From contig CAZNFR010000008.1 in assembly GCA_964572225.1 (NCBI GenBank), positions 5,251 to 69,250 of the forward strand: DNA of 64,000 nt, read 5' to 3'. Origin of the DNA: CAZNFR01 sp964572225 (GTDB lineage Bacteria > Bacteroidota > Bacteroidia > Bacteroidales > GCA-2748055). How positions within the stretch are numbered: the stretch's first letter is position 1; every line of letters begins with the position of its first letter. Both the position numbers and the translations under genes were made by a program. Positions 54,550-63,955 of the stretch are shown here, in pieces. The notes below the pieces were generated by a model. The model had not been told where the DNA came from. It made no database searches and worked only from the letters and a program-made list of their open reading frames with translations.

Positions 54550-55365
54550 TTGTCATTACATAAAAATGTAAGAAGAGTTACTACGCATGTGCTCACGGCC
54601 ATGAAACTGAAGGGAGAGAAAATTGCCATGTTAACCGGATATGATTATTCCATGGCCAAAATTCTTGATCAGGCAGGCGTGGATGTTATCCTGGTGGGGG
54701 ATTCAGCCTCCAATGTTATGGCAGGATATGAAACTACCGTCCCCATTACCCTGAATGAAATGATTTACCATGCCTCTTCGGTGGTAAGGGCAGTTAGCCG
54801 CGCTCTTGTCGTGGTTGATCTGCCTTTCGGAGCCTATCAGGGAAATTCCAAGGAGGCCCTTTCCTCGGCCATCAGGATCATGAAAGAGACCGGGGCTCAC
54901 GCAGTCAAGATGGAAGGCGGCAGCGAGATCAATGAATCCGTTGTCAGGATACTTAGTGCAGGGATACCGGTGATGGGACATCTGGGACTTACCCCGCAGT
55001 CTATCCATAAATTCGGTACATACGTAGTTCGTGCGACCGATGAGGCAGAGGCCAATAAGTTAATGGAGGACGCGAAACAGCTGGAAGAGACCGGTTGTTT
55101 CTCCATTGTTCTTGAGAAGATCCCTGCCAAGCTGGGTGCAAGAGTGTCATCCACCCTTAAGATTCCTGTGATTGGCATTGGTGCAGGTCCCGATGTTGAC
55201 GGACAAGTGCTGGTATTGCACGATATGCTTGGAATTACCCAGGAATTTTCACCCCGGTTCCTGAGAAGGTACCACAATCTTTACCAGGAGATCCTGGGTG
55301 CGGTCCAGAACTATATCCATGATGTCAGGAGCCTGGATTTTCCCAATGAAAAAGAACAGTATTAA
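54550..55365 (+). CDS. panB: Ketopantoate hydroxymethyltransferase
   Basis: PanB makes ketopantoate from 2-oxoisovalerate and 5,10-methylene-tetrahydrofolate, the first step toward pantothenate and CoA. The TTG at 54550 gives 271 residues, near the Escherichia coli length (264). A longer reading from 54457 adds 31 residues of non-family sequence. Metal ligands and signature regions are VDVILVGDSASNVMAGY, the Glu in HAVKMEGG and the GHLGLTPQS segment. It is followed after 6 bases by an RluA-type gene. panC and panD are not seen nearby. Confidence 0.95.
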   Translation: MSLHKNVRRVTTHVLTAMKLKGEKIAMLTGYDYSMAKILDQAGVDVILVGDSASNVMAGYETTVPITLNEMIYHASSVVRAVSRALVVVDLPFGAYQGNSKEALSSAIRIMKETGAHAVKMEGGSEINESVVRILSAGIPVMGHLGLTPQSIHKFGTYVVRATDEAEANKLMEDAKQLEETGCFSIVLEKIPAKLGARVSSTLKIPVIGIGAGPDVDGQVLVLHDMLGITQEFSPRFLRRYHNLYQEILGAVQNYIHDVRSLDFPNEKEQY

Positions 55366-55371
55366 ACCTTT

Positions 55372-56052
55372 ATGATCTCACCTTCAGATATCCTTTATGA
55401 GGATAATCATTTATTGATCCTAAACAAAGCGGTTTCGGAAATTGTCCAGGGGGATAAAACCGGAGACACCTCGCTTGATGATAAGGTAAAAGCCTTTATA
55501 AAGGTGCGTGATAATAAGCCGGGTAATGTTTACCTTGGGGTTCCTCACCGGCTTGACCGACCCGTTAGCGGTGTGTTGGTGTATTGCAAAACCTCGAAAT
55601 CTCTCTCCAGAATGAACGAGATATTCCGCAATCAGGAATCGGAAAAAATCTATTGGGCCATTGTGAAGGAATTGCCTCCGAAAACTGAGGATGTACTGGA
55701 AAATTACCTTAGGAAAAATGAAAAACAAAATAAGAGTTACCTGGCTTCGAAAGATTCCCGGGGAGCCAAATATGCCAGGCTCGAGTATAAGCTACTCAGA
55801 TCGATCAAGACCTACCACCTTCTGGAAATAAAGCTGAGTACAGGAAGGCATCATCAGATCAGAGCACAGTTGAGTGCAGCAGGTTCTCCCATTAAGGGTG
55901 ATTTGAAATACGGTTTTCCAAGATCGAATCCGGATGCAGGGATCAGCCTTCATGCACGTTCGATTCGTTTCACTCATCCCGTGAAAAAGGAGGAAGTTTT
56001 CCTAGAGGCCCCGCCTCCTCCAGGGGATCTATTCAAACATTTTTTCGAATAG
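55372..56052 (+). CDS. RluA family pseudouridine synthase
   Basis: This 226-residue synthase has the RluA active-site motif VPHRLDRPVSGVLV with the catalytic Asp, then the LLEIKLSTGRHHQIRAQLSAAG motif. It lacks an S4 domain at the N-terminus and so belongs to the small RluA/RluC group that modifies rRNA or tRNA; the exact uridine cannot be told. It lies 6 bases after panB. Confidence 0.93.
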   Translation: MISPSDILYEDNHLLILNKAVSEIVQGDKTGDTSLDDKVKAFIKVRDNKPGNVYLGVPHRLDRPVSGVLVYCKTSKSLSRMNEIFRNQESEKIYWAIVKELPPKTEDVLENYLRKNEKQNKSYLASKDSRGAKYARLEYKLLRSIKTYHLLEIKLSTGRHHQIRAQLSAAGSPIKGDLKYGFPRSNPDAGISLHARSIRFTHPVKKEEVFLEAPPPPGDLFKHFFE

Positions 56053-56164
56053 AATTAAGCATGGGCAAAAGTTTACTTTACCGATAAATCCTCTTCCTGT
56101 TAATAATTTTCCTCCTGTTACTTACGTATATCTATTAATTTTAGTCCGAAGAAAACGATAATCC

Positions 56165-57163
56165 ATGAAGGGGATAGCATTAACCGCAGTCCTGCTTATC
56201 TCAACAGCTGCTCTTGCTCAGAGTTCGGGCAGATTAACGAGACAGGATTACATTGACAACTATTATCAGCTTGCCATAGATGAAATGCTGAGGTCAGGGG
56301 TGCCGGCAAGCATCAAGCTTGCCCAGGCTTTGCTGGAATCGGATAACGGGAACTCCCGGCTGGCCGTAAAAGGAAAAAATCATTTCGGAATCAAGTGCCA
56401 CAGTGCCTGGAAGGGGAAGAAAATATACCATGATGATGATGAGAAAAATGAATGCTTCCGCCAATACCGGGATGTTTACGAATCTTTTAAGGATCATTCC
56501 GATTTTCTTACAGGATCAGCCCGTTATGCCTCCCTTTTTGAACTGGAAATCACCGATTACAAAGGCTGGGCACAGGGACTGAAAAAAGCCGGTTATGCCA
56601 CCAGTAGAAAATATGCTGATCTGTTGATTGAAATAATTGAGGATAATAACCTTCAGCAATATGATCTCCTGGCCCTCGAAATGATTGATCCTGAAGATAT
56701 TCGTAAGAATAAGGACAACAATTTGCTTTCTTCAGCACAAAGGAAGGTGATGATGAACAATCGTGTTGATTATATCATTACCAAACCGGGTGATAGTTTC
56801 AGCTCTCTGAACGAGGAACTTAATCTAATGGATTATGAGTTGTTCAGGTATAATGAACTGACTGCCGATTCTTCATTGAGACCCGGGCAGGTCCTTTATC
56901 TGCAGCCCAAAAGAAATAAAGCTGAGCGGGGCAATGATTTTCATATCCTTAAGGAAGGGGAAACACTTTACGATGTATCTCAGGTTTATGGGGTCAAGCT
57001 GGAGAAATTACGAGCAAAGAATAACCTGAAGGCAGGGGAGGAACCTGAGCCGGGAACCCGGATCTCTCTTCGCAAAAGTAAGGGTGTGTTTATCGAAAGG
57101 GTATTGGAGAAGGAAGAACCTTCCGGTGATGGTGATAAATTGAAATTTGAGTTTCAGGATTAG
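56165..57163 (+). CDS. Glucosaminidase-domain protein with two LysM repeats
   Basis: This 332-residue secreted protein has a signal peptide (1-18, AALAQ) and a glucosaminidase domain (about 25-170; ASIKLAQALLESDNGNSRLA with the catalytic Glu, then AVKGKNHFGIKCH). Two LysM modules follow (about 196-245 and 258-300). It would cut beta-1,4-N-acetylglucosaminyl bonds in peptidoglycan, with LysM holding it on the cell wall. The gene ends 4 bases into the convergent fmt gene. Confidence 0.93.
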   Translation: MKGIALTAVLLISTAALAQSSGRLTRQDYIDNYYQLAIDEMLRSGVPASIKLAQALLESDNGNSRLAVKGKNHFGIKCHSAWKGKKIYHDDDEKNECFRQYRDVYESFKDHSDFLTGSARYASLFELEITDYKGWAQGLKKAGYATSRKYADLLIEIIEDNNLQQYDLLALEMIDPEDIRKNKDNNLLSSAQRKVMMNNRVDYIITKPGDSFSSLNEELNLMDYELFRYNELTADSSLRPGQVLYLQPKRNKAERGNDFHILKEGETLYDVSQVYGVKLEKLRAKNNLKAGEEPEPGTRISLRKSKGVFIERVLEKEEPSGDGDKLKFEFQD

Positions 57164-58116
57164 ACCCGGAACCGGGTGATATCAGGAAATCCGATAAGAA
57201 ATTCTTTGATATTCAGCCGTTTTTTTCCGGCAAGCTGGACTTCCAGAATCTCCGTAAATCCATCCTGAACAGCTACTTTCAGATAGTTTTTCTGGTCACT
57301 GATCAGGGTTCCGGGTACTTCACCATGATCGATATTCTCATAATCACTCAGGTAAATTTTAAGCTGGGACTGAGTATTATTTTGGTCACTGATCAGGGTC
57401 CATGCAGCCGGATAAGGGCTGAGTCCGCGAATAAAGTTATGAACGCTTTCCCCTTTGTTGTTCCAGTCGATCTTACAATCTTCACGAAAAATTTTTGGAG
57501 CCGGCTTAAGCTTCAGATCCTTCCCCAGGTCTGACTGCGGCAGGGTTTTTATCCTTTCGTTTTCGATGTCTTTTACTGTTTGAAGTGCCAGTTCCGCACC
57601 GATAAACATCATTCTGTCGTGTAGCTCTCCGGCTGTCTCATCTTCACCGATACTAACTTCTACCCGGGCAATGATTTCACCCGTATCAATCTTCTCATCA
57701 ATAAAAAAGGTAGTAAGACCGGTCTTTTTTTCTCCGTTAATAATTGCCCAGTTGATGGGTGCCGCTCCCCGGTACTGAGGGAGGAGAGATGCATGGAGAT
57801 TGAATGTGCCTTTTGGCGGGATGGACCAGACTTGCTTCGGAAGCATTCGAAAGGCAACCACTACCTGCAGGTCGGGCTTCAGGGACTCCAATTCCGATAT
57901 AAATCCGGGATCTTTAAGTTTTTCAGGTTGCAGCACCTTTATTCCCTGTTCCAGCGCAAATTTCTTTACCGGCGATTCGGAGAGTTTTTTACCTCTCCCT
58001 GAAGGTTTGTCGGGTGCGGTTACGACCGCAATAACAGGATACCCGGCATCAATAAGCGCCTGAAGGGGAGGAATGGCAAATTCCGGTGTACCCATATAGA
58101 TGATTCTAAGTGACAT
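57160..58116 (-). CDS. fmt: Methionyl-tRNA formyltransferase
   Basis: Fmt formylates Met on initiator tRNA using 10-formyl-tetrahydrofolate. At 318 residues the length is normal. Visible are IIYMGTPEFAIPPLQALI at the start, the formyl-binding FNLHASLLPQYRGAAPINWA and the Asp-Glu of TGLTTFFIDEKIDTGEI; the C-terminal OB fold covers about 205-318. The ATG directly follows the stop of ribBA. Confidence 0.97.
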   Translation of the reverse strand: MSLRIIYMGTPEFAIPPLQALIDAGYPVIAVVTAPDKPSGRGKKLSESPVKKFALEQGIKVLQPEKLKDPGFISELESLKPDLQVVVAFRMLPKQVWSIPPKGTFNLHASLLPQYRGAAPINWAIINGEKKTGLTTFFIDEKIDTGEIIARVEVSIGEDETAGELHDRMMFIGAELALQTVKDIENERIKTLPQSDLGKDLKLKPAPKIFREDCKIDWNNKGESVHNFIRGLSPYPAAWTLISDQNNTQSQLKIYLSDYENIDHGEVPGTLISDQKNYLKVAVQDGFTEILEVQLAGKKRLNIKEFLIGFPDITRFRV

Positions 58117-59367
58117 CTACTTCTTTCTGGCATTTCCGTTCACATCATAACTGACAATGTTGAGGAAATGCCCCATTTTGTCTCTTTTGGTTTCAAGATA
58201 AAAACGGTTATGCTCGTTCGCTTCGATCACCAAGGGTATATTTTCCACGATCTCAATCCCGTACCCTTCAAGGCCAGCCCGTTTGACCGGATTATTGGTG
58301 ATAAGCCGAATTTTACCGAGGCCCAGGGCATGCATCATGCTTGCACCCACCCCATAATCCCTTTCGTCATCATTGAAACCCAGTTCTAAGTTTGCTTCGA
58401 CAGTATCGTAACCTTCTTCCTGAAGTTTGTAGGCCCTGATCTTGTTGAAAAGTCCGATTCCTCTCCCTTCCTGGTTCATATAAAGAATAACCCCTTTTCC
58501 TTTTTTATCAATCATCCGCATGGCTTCGTGCAACTGAGAGCCACAGTCGCAGCGGTAGGATCCGAAAATATCACCGGTTACACAGGATGAATGAACCCTT
58601 ACAAGGACAGGCTCATTCTTTTTCCACTTACCCTTAATCAGAGCGACATGTTCAAGTCCGTTCGATTTTTGGATGAAGGGGATCAAATGGAATTGTCCGT
58701 ATTTGGTAGGGAGGTCAACTTCCACTCCTTTTATGACAATGGATTCAAAATTGAGCCGGTAGGAAATAAGGTCCTTTATGGAAACAATTTTGAGGTCAAA
58801 TTTTCCGGCGATCTTCCTTAGCTCCGGAAGTCTGGCCATGGAACCATCCTCGTTCATGATCTCCACCAGCACTCCGGCAGGTTTCAATTTAGCAAGTTTT
58901 GCAAGGTCGACTGCTGCCTCTGTGTGACCCGATCTTCTCAGCACTCCGTTTCGTTTGGCTTTAAGAGGGAAAATATGGCCCGGTCGTGCAAGATCGGCCG
59001 GATTCGTGGATTCCTCTGTAAGGGCCCGGATGGTTTTCGACCGGTCGGATGCCGAAATCCCCGTGGTACAGCCATGTCCGACCAGGTCAACGGAGACGGT
59101 GAAGGCAGTTGAATGGCTGCTGGTATTATTTCTCACCATCATTTCGAGCTCCAGCTCCTTGCAGCGTTCTTCGGTAAGTGCCACGCAAATAAGCCCCCTT
59201 CCATGGGTTGCCATAAAATTTACGATCTCAGGAGTGACAAACTCGGCTGCAGCGATAAAATCACCTTCGTTTTCACGATCCTCATCATCTACTACAATAA
59301 CCAGCTTACCCTTCCGGATGTCTTCAATTGCCTCTGGAATACTATTAAGTTTTATTTTCTCCGACAT
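58117..59367 (-). CDS. ribBA: Bifunctional DHBP synthase / GTP cyclohydrolase II
   Basis: RibBA makes both precursors of riboflavin. From ATG 59367 it has 416 residues. The RibB half (about 1-205) has DDEDRENEGDFIAAAEF and the RxGHTEAAVDL region; the RibA half (about 206-416) has the zinc cysteines in HSSCVTGDIFGSYRCDCGSQ and the GEGRGIGL-like EGRGIGLFNKIRAY. Upstream in-frame Met-like starts belong to the tail of the previous gene; the ATG overlaps it by 23 bases. It is the middle gene of a GT2-ribBA-fmt stretch. Confidence 0.97.
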   Translation of the reverse strand: MSEKIKLNSIPEAIEDIRKGKLVIVVDDEDRENEGDFIAAAEFVTPEIVNFMATHGRGLICVALTEERCKELELEMMVRNNTSSHSTAFTVSVDLVGHGCTTGISASDRSKTIRALTEESTNPADLARPGHIFPLKAKRNGVLRRSGHTEAAVDLAKLAKLKPAGVLVEIMNEDGSMARLPELRKIAGKFDLKIVSIKDLISYRLNFESIVIKGVEVDLPTKYGQFHLIPFIQKSNGLEHVALIKGKWKKNEPVLVRVHSSCVTGDIFGSYRCDCGSQLHEAMRMIDKKGKGVILYMNQEGRGIGLFNKIRAYKLQEEGYDTVEANLELGFNDDERDYGVGASMMHALGLGKIRLITNNPVKRAGLEGYGIEIVENIPLVIEANEHNRFYLETKRDKMGHFLNIVSYDVNGNARKK

Positions 59368-60518
59368 TCTTCTTTCTGATTGGTTGCCATAATCCGAAAT
59401 CGGTTCCTGCCAAAAAACTGAGGAAACCCAGGAAAATAACCAGGTTTTTACTGATCTCGGCACTTACAAAGCGCAAAAATACAATATGAAGCTTAAATAA
59501 TCTAAATAAAACGTCAATTCCTGCCAGGAAGAGAAATGCAATCTGAATGCCAAAAGTTACCTGATAAAGGGTTTGGGTCAGGAGGAAAAAGTTTAGGCTT
59601 AGCACACTAACAAGTAAAAACGGGGAGAGGGCAGGAACGACTAATCTGGATAGGAAAGCCAGGCTTTTTAATCTCCAGAGGGGCCGTAATAACCGGAGAA
59701 AGGCAAATGTATTTTGATACATCCCTTTAGCAAGGCGAATTTCCCTTTCAAGATGCAGCGTAGGATTTAAGGGTTCTTCTTCTTCCACTTCGGCCGATTC
59801 GGCGCGGATGGAATCGTATCCTTTGCTGAGCATGGACATGTTTAAAAAAACATCATCGCTCAGATTCATTCTCGGGATCTCTTGAAAATCTTTTTTCCGC
59901 AGTGCATAACATCCCCCATAGGGGATAATCATGAATCCTCGCTTTCGGCTTTCGTACAGGCTTATCTCATCGGAAAGAATATGCCTTTTGAACCATCCTT
60001 TCTCTCGCAAGGAGTGACGGTAATCGAGAGGTGAGGCATCCACGAACCCCACACTGGGATCACGGAAATTTTTTACGATCTCAAACAGGGTATCCAGACG
60101 GAATAGAACATTTGCATCGGTTATGATCAGGATTTCTCCCTTTGCATGCATACTTAGTTCATTGACTNNNNNNNNNNCTCCTGAGTTTATAGCTAAAAAA
60201 ATAAAAATTCCGGTAGTTTTGAGAGTAAACCTGCATAATCCGGTTGGTTCCGTCATATGAAGCATCGGAACCGACCAGAACTTCAAATTTATTGAAGGGG
60301 TAAAGGGTATAAAAAAGGCTTCTGATCTTTTCCACGATGATCATTTCCTCGTTAAAAACGGGAATGATGATTGAAAGGTAGGGCAATTCATCGTCTGGTT
60401 TGTAAACCAGCTTTTCCTGGTTCCTGTCCTTCACAAATATTCGAATGATAAGAGGATAAAGGAGGGAGGAAAAAAGGATCAGGAAAACAATAAACCAGAA
60501 AAATATTTGAAGGATCAT
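59345..60518 (-). CDS. Family 2 glycosyltransferase, membrane-bound, with assembly gap
   Basis: The gene is split by 10 N at 60168-60177 but otherwise continuous. The first part has a membrane helix (about 2-25) and the GT2 start YLSIIIPVFNEEMII. After the gap come VNELSMHAKGEILIITDANVLF (with the donor-binding acidic motif), the acceptor region and two or three C-terminal membrane helices. The bases lost in the gap should encode the usual R-x-GK-x-x-A segment. It is a cell-envelope polysaccharide glycosyltransferase of unknown sugar. It overlaps the GT4 gene by 4 bases (ATGA) and ribBA by 23. Confidence 0.85.
60168..60177. other. Assembly gap (10 N) inside the GT2 gene
   Basis: The frames on both sides are joined only if the gap length is a multiple of three; ten is not. 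It is a scaffold placeholder like the one in porU, and the gene is probably intact. Confidence 0.85.
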
Positions 60519-61723
60519 ATCTCTTCACTACGGTAAAAATCACTCAGTCTCTTACAGGTTGCAAAGTTATTAAAATTTTCGAGAACAAATTTTCGTGAGG
60601 TTTCTCCGATCTCGTCATATTTTTCACGGTTATGGCAAATATCGGTTATGATTCCTGCCATTTCTTCAGAATCGTCCGAAATGAAAATGTTTTTACGGTC
60701 AGAAACCGGTAGTCCTTCAGCAGCAATGGTCGTGGCTACAATAGCTCTTTTCATCATCATGCCTTCCAGGATCTTGATGCGTATGCCGCTGCCCGTGAAT
60801 AGGGGACTGATAAACACCGCGTACCGGTTCATGAATTCATAGGCATTATCGACCTCTCCATGATACAGAATGCCTGATCCGCGTTTTGCATTCAGTATTT
60901 CTTCCAGCCATTCCGGAGCATTGCGTCCTGCAACATGAAGTTGTATATCGGGAATTTCCTTTTTCACCTTTTCAAAGACCTGTTCGACAAACCAAAGGAT
61001 CCCTTCCTGATTGGGCATCCAGTCGAGGGCCCCGATATAAAATAAACTGGGGAAAGCCGGACTTCGCGGAGTAGGATAACGATATTCATTGATCCCTGCA
61101 GGGATGGTTAATCCGGGAAGATTGTGGAGGCCCAGCAACTGCATCCGGTCACGCTCTGAGATAGCCACAAGAAAATCCACCTGCCGAAGGATCCTTTCTT
61201 CCAGTTTTTTAATCCTTAGGGCAAGTTTATTGAAATAAAACTTTTTCAGCAGATTACGAGTATTCAGAGCTTTTCTTTGCCAGATTTCATATTCGACGTT
61301 ATGCGCTCGCAAACTGAATCGAAACTTTCCGGTTTCTCTTATCGCTTTAATATAGTATCCCATGTAAGGCCCTTCCAATTGAACGATATCGGGCTGTAAA
61401 TCTCTCAAAAGCTTTACCAATACCCTTTCAAAACTTTTACTGTAAAAGCGCAGTGCATTGTAAGGTTCACGGGAGAATAAAAGGTTGAAGACTGCTTTGG
61501 AAGGAATTACGCGGGTATCATGATTTACGGCTTCAAACCTGATTTTTCTTTTCAAAGAGGAATGAATGTTCTTTACATTGAAGGGATGTTTGGAGGTATT
61601 AAGGCAGAGCATGCAAATTTCATTCCCACAGTCGGATAACCCTTCAGCCATACTTAGCGTTGCAATGGCACCACCGTCTTTTGGGGGGAAGGGAACCTTG
61701 GACGAGAGGATAAGGATTTTCAT
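60515..61723 (-). CDS. Family 4 (GT-B) glycosyltransferase
   Basis: From the ATG at 61723 (MKILILSS) this is a 402-residue GT-B enzyme. The N-domain starts with ILSSKVPFPPKDGGAI; the nucleotide-sugar domain has SLFYIGALDWMPNQEG and GSGIRIKILEGMMMKRAIVAT, with the EX7E-type Glu pair. A longer reading from 61750 adds nine residues before a clear start, so ATG is preferred. It overlaps the GT2 gene by 4 bases and likely works with it on one glycan. Confidence 0.9.
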   Translation of the reverse strand: MKILILSSKVPFPPKDGGAIATLSMAEGLSDCGNEICMLCLNTSKHPFNVKNIHSSLKRKIRFEAVNHDTRVIPSKAVFNLLFSREPYNALRFYSKSFERVLVKLLRDLQPDIVQLEGPYMGYYIKAIRETGKFRFSLRAHNVEYEIWQRKALNTRNLLKKFYFNKLALRIKKLEERILRQVDFLVAISERDRMQLLGLHNLPGLTIPAGINEYRYPTPRSPAFPSLFYIGALDWMPNQEGILWFVEQVFEKVKKEIPDIQLHVAGRNAPEWLEEILNAKRGSGILYHGEVDNAYEFMNRYAVFISPLFTGSGIRIKILEGMMMKRAIVATTIAAEGLPVSDRKNIFISDDSEEMAGIITDICHNREKYDEIGETSRKFVLENFNNFATCKRLSDFYRSEEI

Positions 61724-61801
61724 TCTTATTCGGTCATTTAAACCCGGCAAAGGTAATATTCTCCGAAAATCAAATCTAGGGAATATTTTAAAAATTGAAC
61801 A

Positions 61802-63280
61802 TTACCCTCCATTTTGTTTTTCTTTCCTGCGTACTTTAAATATTCTTCTGAAGAAGGAGAAATAGGTGTCAATATTCATGATCACGGAGTCTGTTGAGGC
61901 CTTGTAAGTGAGGAATATACTTAAGGGTATCAGGATAAAGGAGGAAAGCCACATACCGATGAAAGGGGAAAATACACTTTCCCGCACGAATTTTTCTCCG
62001 GTCAGGGATATAATGTAATATAAGAGGAAAAACACCACCGAAACCACCACCGGCATACCGAGTCCGCCCTTCCTGATGATAGCTCCGAGCGGGGCACCGA
62101 TAAAGAAGAATATGAGGCAGGCCAGGGAGAGGGTGAATTTCCTCTGTTCCTCTATCTGATACTTTCTCAGGGTTCGGATTCGGTTATCAACACTCACATT
62201 GGTGTTACTCACGAAATTCATGGTCGTTCTGGTGGAGTTGACAGCCTGAGTTAATACTCTTAGTTTTTCTTCCTGTTTCAGGGTGTCGAAGACCGTATCC
62301 ATGTTGATATAATGAAAATCCCCTTCGGTCCTTTTGGTGGTATCATGGATCCCCGGGGTTTTCTTGAGAAAGTCGCGGTTTTTATAATAGGCTGAATTTT
62401 GCAGGGTTGTCTTAAGTGAGATCTGGTTCCGGGAGATTTCATCGATCAGGGAGTCTTCAATAAAATTGAGCTGCTCCAGGTTCATCATCTGATAAGAAGA
62501 TTTAAAGAGGCTTTCATCGGTTCGTTCAAGTCCGAAATCGACCAGTTCGATGATCATTTCCTGCTCTTCAAAATAGTCTCTCCTGTGAGGATAGGATTTT
62601 TCCCGGCTTCTTTTCCGCTGTTTCTGCATCTCTGTATAGGTTTTCCCGTTGTAAAGGGTGAAAACCAGGAAGCGTTCGTCGCTGGTCATCCTCATAAAGC
62701 CGGAGTCGGCCAAAGTCACCATAATATTGCCCATCCGGTCGGTATGGTCATAAATCCGGATATTCTTCAGGAGATTGGTTTTGGGATCCCTGTCCTCTAT
62801 CCTAATGCTGTAGCCTTCCAGGGAATTATCAAATACCCCGACATTGATTTGAAGTTCCGGGTTTTGCCGTTGAATATCGTAGAGTAGCGACCTCATCTTG
62901 AGGTTGGTAAAGGGAAGCACATTATTGTTGAAAAGGAAGGCGCCCAGGGTTATCACCAGGGAAACCACCATTACCGGTGCCATAATTTTCTGAAGGGGAA
63001 TGCCGGCAGATTTCAGGGCCAGCAGTTCATTGTATTCGGCCATGTTTCCATAGGTCATAAGCGAAGCGAGGAGAACGGCAAGAGGAAGTGCCATGGGAAC
63101 CAGGCTGGCTGAAGTGTACATAAGCAACTCACCAATGATATGAATCTCCAGCCCTTTTCCCACCAGGTCGTCGATGTATTTCCACAGGAATTGCATGAGG
63201 AGTACGAATACGACGATAAAGAAGGTAAGGACGAAAGGTCCCAGAAATGATTTTATGGTAAGTTTATAGAGTTTTCTCAC
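61802..63280 (-). CDS. LptF/LptG family permease (YjgP/YjgQ)
   Basis: This is a 492-residue permease with six membrane helices, three near the N-terminus (about 14-36, 50-75 and 98-120) and three at the C-terminus (about 385-470), around a periplasmic beta-jellyroll (about 135-310). LptF and LptG form, with LptB, the ABC motor that pulls lipopolysaccharide from the inner membrane. Only one such gene is here, so its partner lies elsewhere and I cannot say F or G. A long charged insert (RKRSREKSYPHRRDYFEEQE) lies in the periplasmic part. The start is GTG. Confidence 0.92.
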   Translation of the reverse strand: MRKLYKLTIKSFLGPFVLTFFIVVFVLLMQFLWKYIDDLVGKGLEIHIIGELLMYTSASLVPMALPLAVLLASLMTYGNMAEYNELLALKSAGIPLQKIMAPVMVVSLVITLGAFLFNNNVLPFTNLKMRSLLYDIQRQNPELQINVGVFDNSLEGYSIRIEDRDPKTNLLKNIRIYDHTDRMGNIMVTLADSGFMRMTSDERFLVFTLYNGKTYTEMQKQRKRSREKSYPHRRDYFEEQEMIIELVDFGLERTDESLFKSSYQMMNLEQLNFIEDSLIDEISRNQISLKTTLQNSAYYKNRDFLKKTPGIHDTTKRTEGDFHYINMDTVFDTLKQEEKLRVLTQAVNSTRTTMNFVSNTNVSVDNRIRTLRKYQIEEQRKFTLSLACLIFFFIGAPLGAIIRKGGLGMPVVVSVVFFLLYYIISLTGEKFVRESVFSPFIGMWLSSFILIPLSIFLTYKASTDSVIMNIDTYFSFFRRIFKVRRKEKQNGG

Positions 63281-63336
63281 GTTCGGATCTGACTACACTT
63301 TGAACGGGTATAAAGTTAGTTTATTTTACATAAAGA

Positions 63337-63711
63337 TCAGAGTCCGATAGCTTGTTTGAGTTCGGAGATTTGTGTATCCCACAGGTCGATGGCATCATCT
63401 TTTTCGTCTTCATCTGCAAAATCGGTGATCAGGAGAGCTACATCGCCGGTCAGTTCATCCTGCCGGATGCGGAACTCAAAAAATCCGTCATCTTCTTCCA
63501 TCCATCTAAACCTAACATATTTCAGGTCCTTCTTTTGAACCAGTTCAGCTTTTTGTTCAGAGCCATCCCATATAAAAGTGTAGGTTTTACCTTTCAGGTT
63601 AACATCGTCTGCAAACCATTCAGACAATCCGCTGGGTGTGCTGAGCCGGTTATAAAGAACTTTTGGGGAGGTATTCAGCATATACTCCAGTTCGATTTTT
63701 GATTTCTCCAT
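63337..63711 (-). CDS. START-like (SRPBCC) domain protein
   Basis: This 124-residue single-domain protein has the helix-grip pattern of the START/SRPBCC superfamily: strand IELEYMLNTSPKVLYNRL, helix GLSEWFADDVNL, then a row of antiparallel strands and a C-terminal helix (DLWDTQISELKQAI). Bacteroidota carry this family as a conserved cytoplasmic protein near LptF/LptG-type genes; its ligand is unknown. It lies 56 bases upstream of the LptF/LptG gene on the same strand. Confidence 0.87.
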   Translation of the reverse strand: MEKSKIELEYMLNTSPKVLYNRLSTPSGLSEWFADDVNLKGKTYTFIWDGSEQKAELVQKKDLKYVRFRWMEEDDGFFEFRIRQDELTGDVALLITDFADEDEKDDAIDLWDTQISELKQAIGL

Positions 63712-63916
63712 TCTGGGGGGTTATTAGGATATCATATATATGCAATATAGGAAAAAAAATCGGACTTTATCAAAAAAATGCGGGGATGAGAGGAGTACCT
63801 GAAAGTGCCGTAATTTCTGAATTACAAAAGTTTCCGGGATTTATGACCTTTTGTTGTGAGAGGGAGAATGCCGGCTAACCTGCAAAACCGATTTCTCGTT
63901 TTTCAGAATTATATAT

Positions 63917-63924
63917 TATATTTG
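63917..63924 (+). promoter_or_regulatory. -7 box upstream of the tRNA gene
   Basis: TATATTTG matches TAnnTTTG, 31 bases before the tRNA 5' end. No TTG occurs at the -33 spacing. Confidence 0.45.
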
Positions 63925-63955
63925 CAGCCCGTAAGCCGGAATGGTTTTAAATAAT

